Source of the DNA: Rhizobium sp. NZLR1
GTDB lineage: Bacteria; Pseudomonadota; Alphaproteobacteria; Rhizobiales; Rhizobiaceae
Assembly: GCF_017357385.1 (NCBI RefSeq)
Contig: NZ_CP071632.1
Span: 129,501-193,500, forward strand
Direction of reading: 5' to 3'
DNA length: 64,000 bases
Below are positions 1-8,882 of the stretch, in pieces. The notes beneath the pieces were generated by a model that saw only the letters and a program-made list of their open reading frames with translations, searched no databases and was not told where the DNA came from. Within the stretch, counting starts at the first letter, position 1; each line of letters opens with the position of its first letter. The translations under genes and the position numbers were made by a program.

Positions 1-354
1 ACGCGGACGATCGTTCTGGCGCGGCGCCTGGTGGGACTGCTGCGGACGTTGGTTCGTCTGGTTGTTGTTGCCCTGCTGGATCCGCGGTGCCGGCGTCGGC
101 TGCTGCGGGCGCGCCTGCATAGGCGCAGGCGCCGGTTCGGCAGCACGCACAGGGGCCACCGGAGCGGCAGGTGTGATCGGCTTTTCGTCTTCCGGGCGCA
201 TCGGGCGCCGCTTGCGGGTCTCGACGACAACCGCCTTGGTGCGACCTCGACCCATATCCTGGCGAACGGTGCCCTGGCTCATCCCCGATGGTTTCAGGGT
301 AAGCGTCTTTTTGCCCGTCACGCTGATTGTCTTGTCGTCGTTACTATCGGTCAT
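1..354 (-). CDS. infB: Translation initiation factor IF-2, N-terminal part (cut by window edge)
   Basis: Only the first ~118 codons are inside the window; the gene runs off the left edge on the minus strand. The visible part starts [18 protein letters not shown] and continues into a Pro/Gln/Arg/Ala-rich, low-complexity stretch, which is the usual disordered N-terminal region of alphaproteobacterial IF-2. The GTPase domain that would prove function is not visible. IF-2 places fMet-tRNA on the 30S subunit. The gene is last in the minus-strand series rimP-nusA-ylxR-infB, 101 bases after the ylxR stop. This conserved operon order, more than the fragment itself, makes the call secure. Confidence 0.9.
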   Translation of the reverse strand, partial: MTDSNDDKTISVTGKKTLTLKPSGMSQGTVRQDMGRGRTKAVVVETRKRRPMRPEDEKPITPAAPVAPVRAAEPAPAPMQARPQQPTPAPRIQQGNNNQTNQRPQQSHQAPRQNDRPR

Positions 355-455
355 TCGTTCCCGTTCCTTCGGACAGGGAGCGATGACTAGATCAGACCCT
401 GTCGTTCAATACTGTCGATCAATGAGGATGCGACCGGCCGATGCCGGTGACCGCC

Positions 456-1154
456 TCATTGTTTTTGCCGGCCAGCGCCGCCCGCTGCTGCCCGGGACTG
501 ACCGCCAATACGGTACTGTTCGAGCATCTTTGCGCGCTTCACTACACCCTCACCCGCCTGCCCTGCAAGCACTGCGGCATGGATAAAAGCATTCTGACCC
601 ATCAGGCCTTCCATTTCGCTCTCCGAGAAGAGACGGAAGGAAGGTATCTCCTCCTCGGTCTCCATTCCGAGGTGCCAGGCCTTGCGGGCCTGGTCGATTT
701 TTCGGACGCCGTCGTCCGCTGCATCAGTCGCATGGAACACCGCAAGCGCTGCCCCGCTTCTAACTGCGGCATCCACTTTCGAGGATCCGCTGACGAACTG
801 GCCGGCTTTCCGCCCCATGTTCATCATCTGCATCAATTGCGCCGCGAGCAGCCGATCGACGCTCGCGCCGAGATCGTCTGCCGCCTTCACATCCATTTTC
901 AGCGCGCGGGCGAAGAGTTTCTTCGCCACCGCCCTGTCGACCAGCGACCGGTCGATCTTTACCCAGCATCCGCGTCCCGGAAGCTCGCGCTTCAGGTCGG
1001 CGACAATAGTTCCATCGGGAGCGGCAACGAAGCGGATCAGCTCTTCCGGCGATCCGCTTTCGCGCGTCACGATGCACATGCGTCCGTTCACGTCATAACC
1101 TGCAAGATCGTCGTCCTCATCAGGGAGAGCGTCCGGCTCATGCGCGGTCATCAT
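456..1154 (-). CDS. ylxR: YlxR-family RNA-binding protein with L7Ae-like C-terminal part
   Basis: A 232-residue protein between nusA and infB. Residues ~20-95 resemble the YlxR (DUF448) fold: RMCIVTRESGSPEELIRFV followed by a basic PGRGCWVKIDRSLVDRAV stretch, the nucleic-acid-binding signature of that family. Residues ~95-190 look like the L7Ae/L30e-type domain that many alphaproteobacterial YlxR proteins carry, and the tail is rich in Ala, Gly and Gln. Its start overlaps the nusA stop by four bases (ATGA), so the two are translationally coupled. The cellular role is not well established; its place in the nusA-infB operon suggests a task in transcription or translation. Confidence 0.85.
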   Translation of the reverse strand: MMTAHEPDALPDEDDDLAGYDVNGRMCIVTRESGSPEELIRFVAAPDGTIVADLKRELPGRGCWVKIDRSLVDRAVAKKLFARALKMDVKAADDLGASVDRLLAAQLMQMMNMGRKAGQFVSGSSKVDAAVRSGAALAVFHATDAADDGVRKIDQARKAWHLGMETEEEIPSFRLFSESEMEGLMGQNAFIHAAVLAGQAGEGVVKRAKMLEQYRIGGQSRAAAGGAGRQKQ

Positions 1155-2752
1155 ACTTCCTGTTCGGCTTCGGCGACCTCTTCTTCGGTCCCCTTAGCCA
1201 GGTCCTCTTGCGTGATCCAGCCGGCCGAAAGGCGGGCCTGGACGATCATCTGTTCGGCCTCGACGCGCGAGACGTCGAACTTCGAGAACAGGCCTTCGAA
1301 CTTCTTCGTTTCGCCGTTCTTGCGTTCCGTCCAGCCGACGAGGTCGTCGGCGGCACAACCGGCAAAGTCCTCGATCGACTTAATGCCGTCTTCGCCGAGC
1401 GCCACCATCATCTGGGCGGTGATACCGTCGATTTCGCGCAGCTCGTCCTGAACGCCGAGCGCCTTGCGCTTCTCGTCCATCTCGGCTTCGAGACGCTCGA
1501 GGAATTCGCGGGCACGCTGCTGGATTTCCTGCGCCGTCTCTTCGTCGAAACCGTCGATCGAGGAGATTTCGTCGAGATCGACATAAGCCAGTTCTTCGAC
1601 CGCTGCAAAGCCTTCAGAGGCCAGAACCTGGCCGACCATTTCATCGACGTCGAGCGAATCCATGAACAGGTTGGTACGCTCGTTGAATTCCTTCTGGCGG
1701 CGTTCCGATTCCTCGGCCTCCGTCATGATGTCGATGTCCCAGCCGGTCAGCTGCGAGGCGAGCCGGACGTTCTGGCCGCGGCGGCCGATCGCAAGCGACA
1801 GCTGCTCGTCGGGAACGACGACTTCGATACGCTCGGCATCCTCGTCGAGAACGACCTTGGCGACTTCGGCCGGCTGCAGGGCATTGACGACGAAGGTCGC
1901 CGGGTCCTGCGACCACGGAATGATGTCGATCTTCTCGCCCTGGAGTTCGCCGACGACGGCCTGAACGCGCGAGCCGCGCATACCGACGCAGGCGCCGACC
2001 GGATCGATCGAACTATCGTTCGAGATCACGGCGATCTTGGCGCGCGAGCCCGGATCGCGGGCGACCGACTTCACCTGGATGATGCCGTCGTAAATCTCGG
2101 GCACTTCCATGGTGAACAGCTTCACCATGAACTGCGGATGCGTACGCGACAGGAAAATCTGCGGGCCGCGCTGCTCGCGACGGACATCATAAACATAGGC
2201 ACGGACGCGATCGCCATAGCGGACGTTTTCGCGCGGGATCATTTCGTCGCGGCGGATGATGCCTTCGCCACGGCCGAGATCGACGATGACATTGCCATAT
2301 TCGACGCGCTTGACGGTGCCGTTGACGATTTCGCCGACGCGATCCTTGAATTCGTCGAACTGGCGGTCGCGCTCGGCTTCACGCACCTTCTGCACGATCA
2401 CCTGCTTGGCGGACTGTGCGGCGATGCGGCCGAAATCCATTGGCGGCAGCGGATCGGCGATGAAATCGCCGAGTGCGGCGTCCGGGTTGCGGTCGCGGGC
2501 AAGCTCCAGCGGGATCTGCGTCGAATAATCCTCAGCCTTGTCGACAACTTCGAGCAGGCGCTGCAGACGGATTTCGCCGGTCTTCGGATTGATATCGGCC
2601 CGGATGTTGGACTCGGTGCCGTAACGGGAGCGTGCCGCCTTCTGGATGGCGTCGGCCATTGCGGCCAGCACGATCTCGCGGTCGATGACCTTTTCGCGCG
2701 CCACTGCATCTGCGATCTGCAGAAGTTCGAGCCGGTTCGCACTGACTGCCAT
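1151..2752 (-). CDS. nusA: Transcription termination/antitermination factor NusA
   Basis: 533 residues, the usual length for alphaproteobacterial NusA. The order is an N-terminal RNA polymerase-binding domain (~1-130), an S1 domain (~135-200, with [18 protein letters not shown]), two KH domains (~230-345, with [22 protein letters not shown] and [13 protein letters not shown] segments), then acidic C-terminal repeats (~365-520) of the helix-hairpin-helix kind. NusA binds RNA polymerase and nascent RNA and controls pausing, termination and antitermination. It follows rimP by 59 bases and overlaps ylxR by four. Confidence 0.97.
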   Translation of the reverse strand: MAVSANRLELLQIADAVAREKVIDREIVLAAMADAIQKAARSRYGTESNIRADINPKTGEIRLQRLLEVVDKAEDYSTQIPLELARDRNPDAALGDFIADPLPPMDFGRIAAQSAKQVIVQKVREAERDRQFDEFKDRVGEIVNGTVKRVEYGNVIVDLGRGEGIIRRDEMIPRENVRYGDRVRAYVYDVRREQRGPQIFLSRTHPQFMVKLFTMEVPEIYDGIIQVKSVARDPGSRAKIAVISNDSSIDPVGACVGMRGSRVQAVVGELQGEKIDIIPWSQDPATFVVNALQPAEVAKVVLDEDAERIEVVVPDEQLSLAIGRRGQNVRLASQLTGWDIDIMTEAEESERRQKEFNERTNLFMDSLDVDEMVGQVLASEGFAAVEELAYVDLDEISSIDGFDEETAQEIQQRAREFLERLEAEMDEKRKALGVQDELREIDGITAQMMVALGEDGIKSIEDFAGCAADDLVGWTERKNGETKKFEGLFSKFDVSRVEAEQMIVQARLSAGWITQEDLAKGTEEEVAEAEQEV

Positions 2753-2811
2753 TGTCTTGTTTCTCCGTCTTTACTCCAGGGTTCCCGTCCCTGTAGCGGT
2801 CTGTTGATCGG

Positions 2812-3417
2812 TTATTCCTGGTCGTCCGCTTCGTTCTGGTTGGCGGCCTCGGCTTTCGCCAGCTTATCGGCGCGCAACGCGTCGCGGATCAGGTCGTCGG
2901 TCAGAATGAGCTTCGCATCGCTAAGCGCCGTGAAGGGAATGGTGACCTTCTGCTCTTCCCCGTAAGCGACCTGGTCACGCTCGAGCGTGAAACCATCGAC
3001 GCCTGCTTCGACGATCTTGCCGCGGAAGCGCTTGCGATTGTCGATCAAGATCGACGTCTCGCATTTCACAAGGTGGCCCTGCCAGCGGACGAAATCGGAT
3101 TTCCGCACCATCGGACGGTCGATGCCGGGCGAAGACACTTCGAGATGATACTCTTTATCGACCGGATCTTCCACATCGAGGACAGGAGAAATCGCCATCG
3201 AGACTTCTTCGCAGTCCTGAACCGTCATCGTCCCGTCGTTGCGTTCGGCCATCACCTGCATCGTCACGCCGTTCTGGTTCAGCATGCGGACGCGGATAAG
3301 CCGGAAGCCGATGCCGATGAGGACAGGTTCGATGATATCGGCAAGACGCTGGTCGAGCCCGGTTTCGGTAATCAGCCGCGGCTCAAGTTCGTTGCCTGCG
3401 TTTGTCATGTCCGACAA
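2812..3417 (-). CDS. rimP: Ribosome maturation factor RimP
   Basis: RimP assists 30S subunit maturation. The protein has the N-terminal alpha/beta domain and the C-terminal Sm-like barrel; the [13 protein letters not shown] segment in the middle is the family signature. Three starts are possible. I chose the TTG at 3417 because a GAGGAG Shine-Dalgarno sits eight to nine bases upstream; the ATG at 3408 ([10 protein letters not shown]) is too far from it and the ATG at 3441 has no clear ribosome site. The C-terminal ~20 residues are acidic and Glu/Asp/Gln-rich. It is the first gene of the nusA operon and sits behind a promoter and a terminator-like hairpin (see 3463-3549). Confidence 0.93.
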   Translation of the reverse strand: MSDMTNAGNELEPRLITETGLDQRLADIIEPVLIGIGFRLIRVRMLNQNGVTMQVMAERNDGTMTVQDCEEVSMAISPVLDVEDPVDKEYHLEVSSPGIDRPMVRKSDFVRWQGHLVKCETSILIDNRKRFRGKIVEAGVDGFTLERDQVAYGEEQKVTIPFTALSDAKLILTDDLIRDALRADKLAKAEAANQNEADDQE

Positions 3418-3462
3418 GCGGTGCGCTCCTCGCAATTTCATGCTTTTTAGGGATCGCGCTAA

Positions 3463-3494
3463 TAAAAAAGAGCGGGTCCTTGCGGCCCACTCTT
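3463..3494 (-). terminator. Terminator-like hairpin in the rimP leader (possible attenuator)
   Basis: Read on the minus strand, AAGAGTGGG pairs with CCCGCTCTT (one G-U pair) and is followed directly by a run of T residues (TTTTTATT). This is a complete intrinsic terminator. It lies downstream of a strong promoter (3521-3549) and upstream of rimP, with no other minus-strand gene that it could terminate. That makes it a candidate attenuator of the rimP-nusA-ylxR-infB operon. Confidence 0.65.
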
Positions 3495-3520
3495 CATCAA
3501 GCGATCAAGAATTTGAGAGC

Positions 3521-3549
3521 CATATAGTCGGGTTTTTCCGAAATTGCAA
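3521..3549 (-). promoter_or_regulatory. Housekeeping-type promoter of the rimP-nusA operon
   Basis: On the minus strand the -35 is TTGCAA (3549-3544), then exactly 17 bases, then TATATG (3526-3521). In context it reads CTTGCA(N17)CTATAT, very close to the rhizobial CTTGAC(N17)CTATAT consensus. Transcription should begin near 3514, giving a leader of about 97 bases that contains the terminator hairpin at 3463-3494. Confidence 0.7.
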
Positions 3550-3661
3550 GGTCTGCGGCTGATTCCGCCAATTCGTGTCGGGTGACGTCGGTGGGCCTAT
3601 GGCCAGCGCCGATCTTGCGCATATATTGCCGTTGCGGCGCAACAACAAAAGCGGAGAAATC

Positions 3662-5293
3662 GTGGCCTACACTTCGTCGACATTGGCGCCCCTGCGGCAC
3701 GATACCTACCGCACCATCTGGTTCGCCAGCCTGTCCTCGAATTTCGGCGGCCTGATCCAGGCGGTTGGTGCTGCCTGGATGATGACGACGATCAGCGCCT
3801 CGGAGGATATGGTCGCGCTGGTGCAGACCTCGACGGCGCTGCCGATCATGCTGTTTTCGCTGATATCGGGTGCGCTCGCCGACAATTACGACCGCCGGCG
3901 GGTCATGCTGACGGCGCAATGCATGATGCTGACGGTTTCGGCTCTGCTGACGATCTTCGCCCTTCTCGGCTGGATCACCCCCTGGCTGCTGCTCTTCTTC
4001 ACCTTCCTGATCGGCTGCGGCACAGCACTCAACAATCCCTCCTGGCAGGCCTCGGTCGGCGACATGGTGCCGCGCGCCGATCTGCCGGGCGCCGTCACGC
4101 TGAACAGCATGGGTTTCAACATTACTCGCAGCGTTGGGCCGGCGATCGGCGGCGTCATCGTCGCCGCAGCCGGCGCCGCTGCAGCTTTCGCAGTGAACAC
4201 CGTAAGCTACCTCGCGCTGATCTATGCCCTGCTGCGCTGGCGGCCGAGCACGCCGGTCTCGACTCTGCCGCGGGAGGCGCTCGGCAGCGCCATCTTCGCT
4301 GGCCTGCGTTATGTCTCGATGTCGCCCAATCTCGAAAAGGTTCTCCTCAGGGGACTGCTCTTCGGCATCGGCGCCAGCTCGATCCTGGCGCTGCTGCCGA
4401 TCGTCGCGCTCGATCTCGTCGGCGGTGGCCCGCTGACCTATGGTTTCATGCTCGGCGCCTTCGGCATCGGTGCGATCGGCGGGGCGGTGCTGAATGCGCG
4501 ACTGCGCCAAATGCTTTCCAGCGAGATGATCATCCGCCTGTCTTTCGCCGGCTTCGCGCTGAGCGCCGTCATCGCCGCCTTCAGCCCAAGCGCTGTCCTT
4601 ACCTCTGCCGGGCTGCTCGTCTCCGGCGCCTGCTGGGTTTCCGCACTTTCGCTCTTCAACACCATCGTCCAGCTTTCGACGCCGCGCTGGGTGGTCGGCC
4701 GCGCGCTGTCACTCTACCAGACCGTTACCTTTGGCGGCATCGCCGGCGGCAGCTGGCTATGGGGTATTGCCGCCGATCGATACGGCGTCGCCGATGCGCT
4801 GCTGATGTCATCGACCGTCATGCTGCTCGGCATCGTGATCGGCCTGCGTTTTTCCATGCCGGCCTTCGCCTCGCTCAATCTCGATCCGCTGAACCGCTTC
4901 ACCGAGCCGGCCCTCAGTCTCGACATTACGCCGCGCAGCGGCCCGATCGTCATTCAGGTCGATTATGAGATCGGAGATGACGACCTGGCCGAATTCATGG
5001 AGCTGATGGGCGAACGGCGCCGTATCCGCATCCGCGATGGCGCCCGCAACTGGGCGCTGATGCGCGATCTCGAAAACCCCGGACTGTGGACGGAAACCTA
5101 CCATACGCCGACCTGGGTCGAATACATCAGACACAACCAGCGGCGGACGCAGGCCGATGCCGAAAACACCGACAGGCTGCGTGCGCTTCACCGCGGCGAA
5201 GGTCCGCTGCATGTTCACCGGATGATCGAACGCCAGGCGATCCCGCCGGGCGACGATGTCTTCCACAAGGCGCCGATCGATCTGCATCATTGA
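3662..5293 (+). CDS. MFS transporter, enterobactin-exporter (MFS_3) type
   Basis: About 12 hydrophobic segments cover residues ~20-410 (from TYRTIWFASLSSNFGG onward), with the loop motif SGALADNYDRRRVM between helices 2 and 3 that marks major facilitator proteins. Residues ~420-540 form a soluble C-terminal domain (VQVDYEIGDDDLAEFMEL ... EYIRHNQRR) resembling the ferredoxin-like monooxygenase/ABM tail often found in MFS_3 proteins. Substrate unknown. I start at the GTG at 3662, preceded by GCGGAGAAATC; GTG at 3575 and ATG at 3599 would lengthen it but lack ribosome sites, and 3575 is close to the divergent rimP promoter. Confidence 0.82.
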   Translation: MAYTSSTLAPLRHDTYRTIWFASLSSNFGGLIQAVGAAWMMTTISASEDMVALVQTSTALPIMLFSLISGALADNYDRRRVMLTAQCMMLTVSALLTIFALLGWITPWLLLFFTFLIGCGTALNNPSWQASVGDMVPRADLPGAVTLNSMGFNITRSVGPAIGGVIVAAAGAAAAFAVNTVSYLALIYALLRWRPSTPVSTLPREALGSAIFAGLRYVSMSPNLEKVLLRGLLFGIGASSILALLPIVALDLVGGGPLTYGFMLGAFGIGAIGGAVLNARLRQMLSSEMIIRLSFAGFALSAVIAAFSPSAVLTSAGLLVSGACWVSALSLFNTIVQLSTPRWVVGRALSLYQTVTFGGIAGGSWLWGIAADRYGVADALLMSSTVMLLGIVIGLRFSMPAFASLNLDPLNRFTEPALSLDITPRSGPIVIQVDYEIGDDDLAEFMELMGERRRIRIRDGARNWALMRDLENPGLWTETYHTPTWVEYIRHNQRRTQADAENTDRLRALHRGEGPLHVHRMIERQAIPPGDDVFHKAPIDLHH

Positions 5294-5301
5294 GGCCAAG
5301 C

Positions 5302-5754
5302 ATGAGTTTCAGGCTCGCCCGCCAATCCGATCTCGCCGCCATCGTCCGGCTTCTGGCCGACGACGATCTTGGCGGCACCAGGGAAATCGTCGCCGACCCC
5401 GTCGATGCGCGGTATCTCTCGGCCTTTGCCGCGATCGAGGCGGATGCCAATCAGCTTTTGGCCGTTGCAATCGATGCGGCCGATCGGGTCGTCGGCTGCC
5501 TGCAACTGAGCTTTATTCCCGGCCTGTCGAGGACGGGCATGTGGCGCGGTCAGATCGAAAGTGTGCGTGTTGCAAGCGATCGTCGCGGCTCGGGTCTCGG
5601 CGCAGAATTGATCGAATGGGCGATTGGCCAATGCGCCGCGCGCGGCTGCGGCCTCGTGCAACTGACATCGGACAAGACGCGAGCAGGCTCGATGCGCTTC
5701 TACGAGAAGCTCGGCTTCGTCGCCAGCCATGAGGGGCTGAAGCGCACGCTCTGA
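5302..5754 (+). CDS. GNAT-family N-acetyltransferase
   Basis: 150 residues. Core GNAT features are visible: MSFRLARQSDLAAIVRLL at the N-terminus, the acceptor strand IESVRVASDRRGSGLGAEL with the R-x-x-G-x-G acetyl-CoA loop (RRGSGLGAEL), and the terminal MRFYEKLGFVASHEGLKR motif. Acceptor substrate cannot be told from sequence. It begins eight bases after the MFS stop and is probably co-transcribed with it. It converges on the lytic transglycosylase with only four bases between stops. Confidence 0.87.
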   Translation: MSFRLARQSDLAAIVRLLADDDLGGTREIVADPVDARYLSAFAAIEADANQLLAVAIDAADRVVGCLQLSFIPGLSRTGMWRGQIESVRVASDRRGSGLGAELIEWAIGQCAARGCGLVQLTSDKTRAGSMRFYEKLGFVASHEGLKRTL

Positions 5755-5758
5755 ATCC

Positions 5759-7030
5759 TTATTTCAACTTGCCTTTCATCGTGGCTTCGGGAAAGCAGGT
5801 CGGCTTCATGCCGTTCTTCGCCTGCCACTGGCCGATCGAACGCCGGGTCTTGTAGCCCGGCAGGCCGTCGGAACCGCCGACATCGTAGCCCTGCCGTTCC
5901 AGCGCCTTCTGCATGGCGGCGACATCCGAGCGCAGCATCTTGCCGACATCTCCCCATCGGCCTTGGAAGGCGCCGCCATTATCGGCGATCCGGTCGGCGA
6001 GATTGCCGATGTAAAGCGCGTAGAGATCGGAATTATTATATTCCTTGATGATGTAGAAATTCGGCGTGACGACGAATTCCGGCCCGTCGCGGCCGGCCGG
6101 GACCAGCATCATGCCCTCAGCCTTCATCTCGCCCGATGGAAAACCCTTGCCGGAGATGCGGTCGATGCCGAGCGAGGCCCAGTGCGACAGCGGCTTTGCC
6201 AGGTCGGGGCCTTCCTGCGCGCAGGAGACCGCCTCCGGTATCGATACCTCGAAGCCCCAGTCGCGGTCGCGCTGCCAACCTTTCTTGACCAGGAAATTGG
6301 CGATCGAGGCGAGCGTATCCGGCACCGAGGTCCAGATGTTGCGATGGCCGTCGCCGTCGAAATCGACGGCATATTTCAGATAGCTGGTCGGCATGAACTG
6401 CGGCTGACCAAGCGCGCCCGCCGACGAACCCTTGAAATCGGCGGGCGTCACGTCGCCTCCGTCGAGAATATGCAGCGCCGCCACCAATTCGGTGCGGAAC
6501 ATCTCCTTACGCGTCGACATGAAAGCCTTGGTCGCCAGCACCTCGATCGCCGAATTCGGGATCTTCGCCGCGCCGAAGCCGGTCTCCCGGCCCCAGATGG
6601 CAAGCACGATCGAGCCCGGCACGCCATAGGTCTTCTCGATCCGCTTCAGCGTCGAACCATATTGCGCGGCAAAGCCGCGCCCCGTCGCGGCAAGCCTCTT
6701 CAGATGGTCCTCGTTGAAATAGGGACCGGGCGAGGAAAACTCCGCCTGCGTCTGCTTCTGCTCCTTCGGCGGCGGGAAGCCGGGCGGCGCGAGATCGGGC
6801 AGGTCCCAATTCAGCCTAATGCCGGAGAAAGCGGCCTGGAAGGTCTTCTCCGAAATGCCGTTTGCCTTCGCCTCGGGCCAGAGGTCCTTCTGCACCCACG
6901 TCTCGAACTGCGCTTCGACATCGGCTTTCGAAGGGGTTGCGAGGGCGGGGAGGGGTAGGAGAGCGGCCATTGCAGCGAGTGCGAATATCCGCAGCCGCCG
7001 TAGAATACCCCCCTCTGTCCTGCCGGACAT
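5759..7030 (-). CDS. Lytic murein transglycosylase, MltB family, with peptidoglycan-binding domain
   Basis: Cleaves the glycan strands of peptidoglycan in the periplasm, giving 1,6-anhydro-muramic ends. A signal peptide covers residues ~10-32 (LRRLRIFALAAMAALLPLPALA). The MltB-type catalytic domain follows, with YGVPGSIVLAIWGRETGFG holding the catalytic Glu, then SSAGALGQPQFMPTSYLKYAVDFDGDG. Residues ~360-420 are a PG_binding_1 domain (AAMQKALERQGYDVGGSDG). The start at 7030 is the first ATG that leaves a normal signal peptide, but it lies inside a dispersed palindromic repeat (7008-7054), so start codon and ribosome site come from the repeat. Longer forms are unlikely because they would translate both repeat copies. 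Confidence 0.88.
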   Translation of the reverse strand: MSGRTEGGILRRLRIFALAAMAALLPLPALATPSKADVEAQFETWVQKDLWPEAKANGISEKTFQAAFSGIRLNWDLPDLAPPGFPPPKEQKQTQAEFSSPGPYFNEDHLKRLAATGRGFAAQYGSTLKRIEKTYGVPGSIVLAIWGRETGFGAAKIPNSAIEVLATKAFMSTRKEMFRTELVAALHILDGGDVTPADFKGSSAGALGQPQFMPTSYLKYAVDFDGDGHRNIWTSVPDTLASIANFLVKKGWQRDRDWGFEVSIPEAVSCAQEGPDLAKPLSHWASLGIDRISGKGFPSGEMKAEGMMLVPAGRDGPEFVVTPNFYIIKEYNNSDLYALYIGNLADRIADNGGAFQGRWGDVGKMLRSDVAAMQKALERQGYDVGGSDGLPGYKTRRSIGQWQAKNGMKPTCFPEATMKGKLK

Positions 7031-7054
7031 CTCCCCCACAAGGGGGGAGATCGG
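7008..7054 (+). repeat. Dispersed palindromic repeat, family C, left copy
   Basis: The sequence contains CTGCCGGACATCTCCCCC, then ACAAGGGGGGAGATCGGC. It is itself a palindrome around ACAA and is an inverted copy of 7144-7191. Repeats of this CTCCCCC/GGGGGAG type are scattered through Rhizobium and related genomes. This copy overlaps the start codon of the transglycosylase gene. Confidence 0.8.
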
Positions 7055-7143
7055 CAAGAAGCGCCGGCTTCGCGGAATCTTGGTCGTGAGCGAAGCGGTT
7101 TCGGCCATCTGTGGCCGTTGATCAAGGCAAGAGGTCCCCCCTA

Positions 7144-7191
7144 GCCGATCTCCCCCCTTGTGGGGGAGATGCCCGGCAGGGCAGAGGGGGG
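7144..7191 (-). repeat. Dispersed palindromic repeat, family C, right copy (inverted)
   Basis: Inverted copy of 7008-7054, with GATCTCCCCCCTTGTGGGGG followed by AGATGCCCGGCAGGGCAGAG. The two copies differ at only a few positions and flank ~90 bases of unrecognised sequence between the transglycosylase and recR genes. Confidence 0.8.
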
Positions 7192-7215
7192 TGCGGTGCG
7201 CCATACCCAAGCCTC

Positions 7216-7821
7216 TCATATCACCGTCCGCGCCCGAAGGGCCGCCGCAAGTGTACCCTCGTCGAGGTAGTCGAGCTCGCCGCCGACAGGCACGCCGTGC
7301 GCCAGGCGGGTGATCTTCACCTCGAGCCCCTGCAACTGGTCGGTGATGTAATGCGCCGTCGTCTGGCCCTCGACGGTGGCATTGACGGCGATGATCAGCT
7401 CGCGGATGCCACCTTCGCCGATCCGGTCGATCAGCCCGCGAATGTTGAGATCGTCGGGCCCGATCCCGTCAAGCGGCGACAGCGTACCGCCGAGCACATG
7501 ATAGGCGGCGTTCATTGCGCCTGCCCGCTCCAGCGCCCAAAGGTCCGATACGTCCTCGACGACGATGATGATGGATTGATCGCGCTGCGTGTCGGTGCAA
7601 ACGGTACACGGATCGACGGTATCGACATTGCCGCAGCGAGAGCAGATCTTCACCTTGTCATAGGCCTCGCCCATCGCATTCGACAGCGGGCCAAGCAGCT
7701 GATCCTTCTTCTTGATCAGATGCAGTGCCGCCCGGCGTGCCGAGCGCGGCCCGAGGCCCGGCACCTTCGCCAGAAGCTGGATGAGTTTTTCGATTTCGGG
7801 GCCGGTGACTCGTTTTGCCAT
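7216..7821 (-). CDS. recR: Recombination mediator protein RecR
   Basis: 201 residues, the normal RecR length. A helix-hairpin-helix ([20 protein letters not shown], ~17-36), a four-cysteine zinc finger ([16 protein letters not shown], ~60-75) and a Toprim domain (~80-175) are all intact. RecR works with RecF and RecO to load RecA on gapped DNA; recF is at 21853-22977. In many bacteria recR lies beside ybaB and dnaX, and here it is separated from them only by the MOSC gene on the other strand. Confidence 0.97.
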   Translation of the reverse strand: MAKRVTGPEIEKLIQLLAKVPGLGPRSARRAALHLIKKKDQLLGPLSNAMGEAYDKVKICSRCGNVDTVDPCTVCTDTQRDQSIIIVVEDVSDLWALERAGAMNAAYHVLGGTLSPLDGIGPDDLNIRGLIDRIGEGGIRELIIAVNATVEGQTTAHYITDQLQGLEVKITRLAHGVPVGGELDYLDEGTLAAALRARTVI

Positions 7822-7878
7822 GCGCCGTTCTTAACTGATATGGAACGAAAACGGAATCGCGGAAGGATCGGCCGTCCC

Positions 7879-8508
7879 ATGAAAATCCTGGCGCTGTGCA
7901 CCGGCAATCCGGAAAAACTGCCGGGCAAGAGCTATAAGACCGGCATCTTCAAGCATGCCGTCAACGGCGCGGTGATAATCGATGCTGAAGGACTGGTCGG
8001 TGATGCCATCTGCAACCGAAAACACCATGGCGGAGTCGATCAGGCAGTTTATGTCGAGGGGTCGCTGACGCTCGACTGGTGGAGCGGGGAGCTTGGCCGG
8101 CCATACGAGCCCGGCACTTTCGGTGAAAACATGGTGATATCAGATCTCGACAACCGCGACGTCGCCGTCGGCGACCGCTTTGCCGCGGGCGATCTCGTCC
8201 TAGAAGTCACCTCATGTCGCATTCCCTGCGCTACCTTCGCCGCCAGGATGGACGATCCGACATTCGTCAAGCGTTACACCGCCGCCGCCCGTCCCGGCAT
8301 CTATTGCCGCGTGATCAGGGGTGGGGTGGCCGAGGCCGGAATGCCGGTCGATCACCAACCATTTGCGGGAGAGAAGGTGACGATGCCGGAGCTAATGGAA
8401 ACCTTCGGCCGGCGGCTGTCTGAGGTGGACCGGGCGAGATATCTCGCATCACCGATCCACTACAAACTGAAAGCAGTGTTGGAAGCCGCGCACGAACACT
8501 GGGCATAG
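7879..8508 (+). CDS. MOSC domain protein (YiiM-like)
   Basis: 209 residues. The MOSC domain fits molybdenum-cofactor sulfurase C-terminal proteins and YiiM: KHHGGVDQAVYVE, FGENMVISDLDNRDVAVGD and the conserved cysteine in TSCRIPCATFAARM. Such proteins handle sulfur or molybdenum cofactor; YiiM-type members reduce N-hydroxylated compounds. The exact substrate is not known here. I start at ATG 7879, with GGAAGGA upstream; an ATG at 7840 would add 13 residues but has no ribosome site. Confidence 0.85.
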   Translation: MKILALCTGNPEKLPGKSYKTGIFKHAVNGAVIIDAEGLVGDAICNRKHHGGVDQAVYVEGSLTLDWWSGELGRPYEPGTFGENMVISDLDNRDVAVGDRFAAGDLVLEVTSCRIPCATFAARMDDPTFVKRYTAAARPGIYCRVIRGGVAEAGMPVDHQPFAGEKVTMPELMETFGRRLSEVDRARYLASPIHYKLKAVLEAAHEHWA

Positions 8509-8526
8509 GCGCGGGCCTATTTTGTT
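8505..8526 (+). terminator. Short terminator overlapping the MOSC stop codon
   Basis: ATAGGC-GCGG-GCCTAT followed by TTTGTTTG. The TAG stop codon of the MOSC gene lies in the left arm. The stem is only six base pairs, so confidence is moderate. Confidence 0.4.
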
Positions 8527-8536
8527 TGCGGCTCGA

Positions 8537-8860
8537 TCAAAACGGCAGCTTGAAACCGGGCGGGATCGGCAGGCCGGCGGTGAGTGCCTTGGTCTTTTCG
8601 GCGGCGAGCGCCTCGGCCTTGTCCTTGGCGTCCTTGTGGGCGGCGACGATCAGGTCCTCGAGGATCTCGACATCGTCTTCCTTGAACAGCGATGGGTCGA
8701 TCTTCAGGCTCTTCAGCTCGCCCTTGCCCGAGATGAGCACAGTGACGAGGCCGCCGCCGGCCTTGCCTTCGGCCGTGAGCTCGGCGATCTCCGCCTGCAT
8801 CTGCTCCATCTTGGCCTGCATTTCCTTGACTTTGCCCATCATGCCCATGATGTCGCGCAT
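8537..8860 (-). CDS. YbaB/EbfC-family nucleoid-associated protein
   Basis: 107 residues, the normal length. It starts [20 protein letters not shown] with a heptad-rich, charged N-terminal helix, followed by the [26 protein letters not shown] core of this DNA-binding dimer family. It begins 22 bases after the dnaX stop, the classic dnaX-ybaB pairing, and probably shares its transcript. Its DNA-structuring role is known from other bacteria. Confidence 0.93.
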   Translation of the reverse strand: MRDIMGMMGKVKEMQAKMEQMQAEIAELTAEGKAGGGLVTVLISGKGELKSLKIDPSLFKEDDVEILEDLIVAAHKDAKDKAEALAAEKTKALTAGLPIPPGFKLPF

Positions 8861-8882
8861 CGTCTTGCTCCTTGTTGAAACT

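Noticed and set aside
1208..2965. 585-codon plus-strand frame opposite nusA and rimP
   Set aside because: Shadow of nusA on the other strand; high-GC genes often leave long antisense frames. No domain recognisable.
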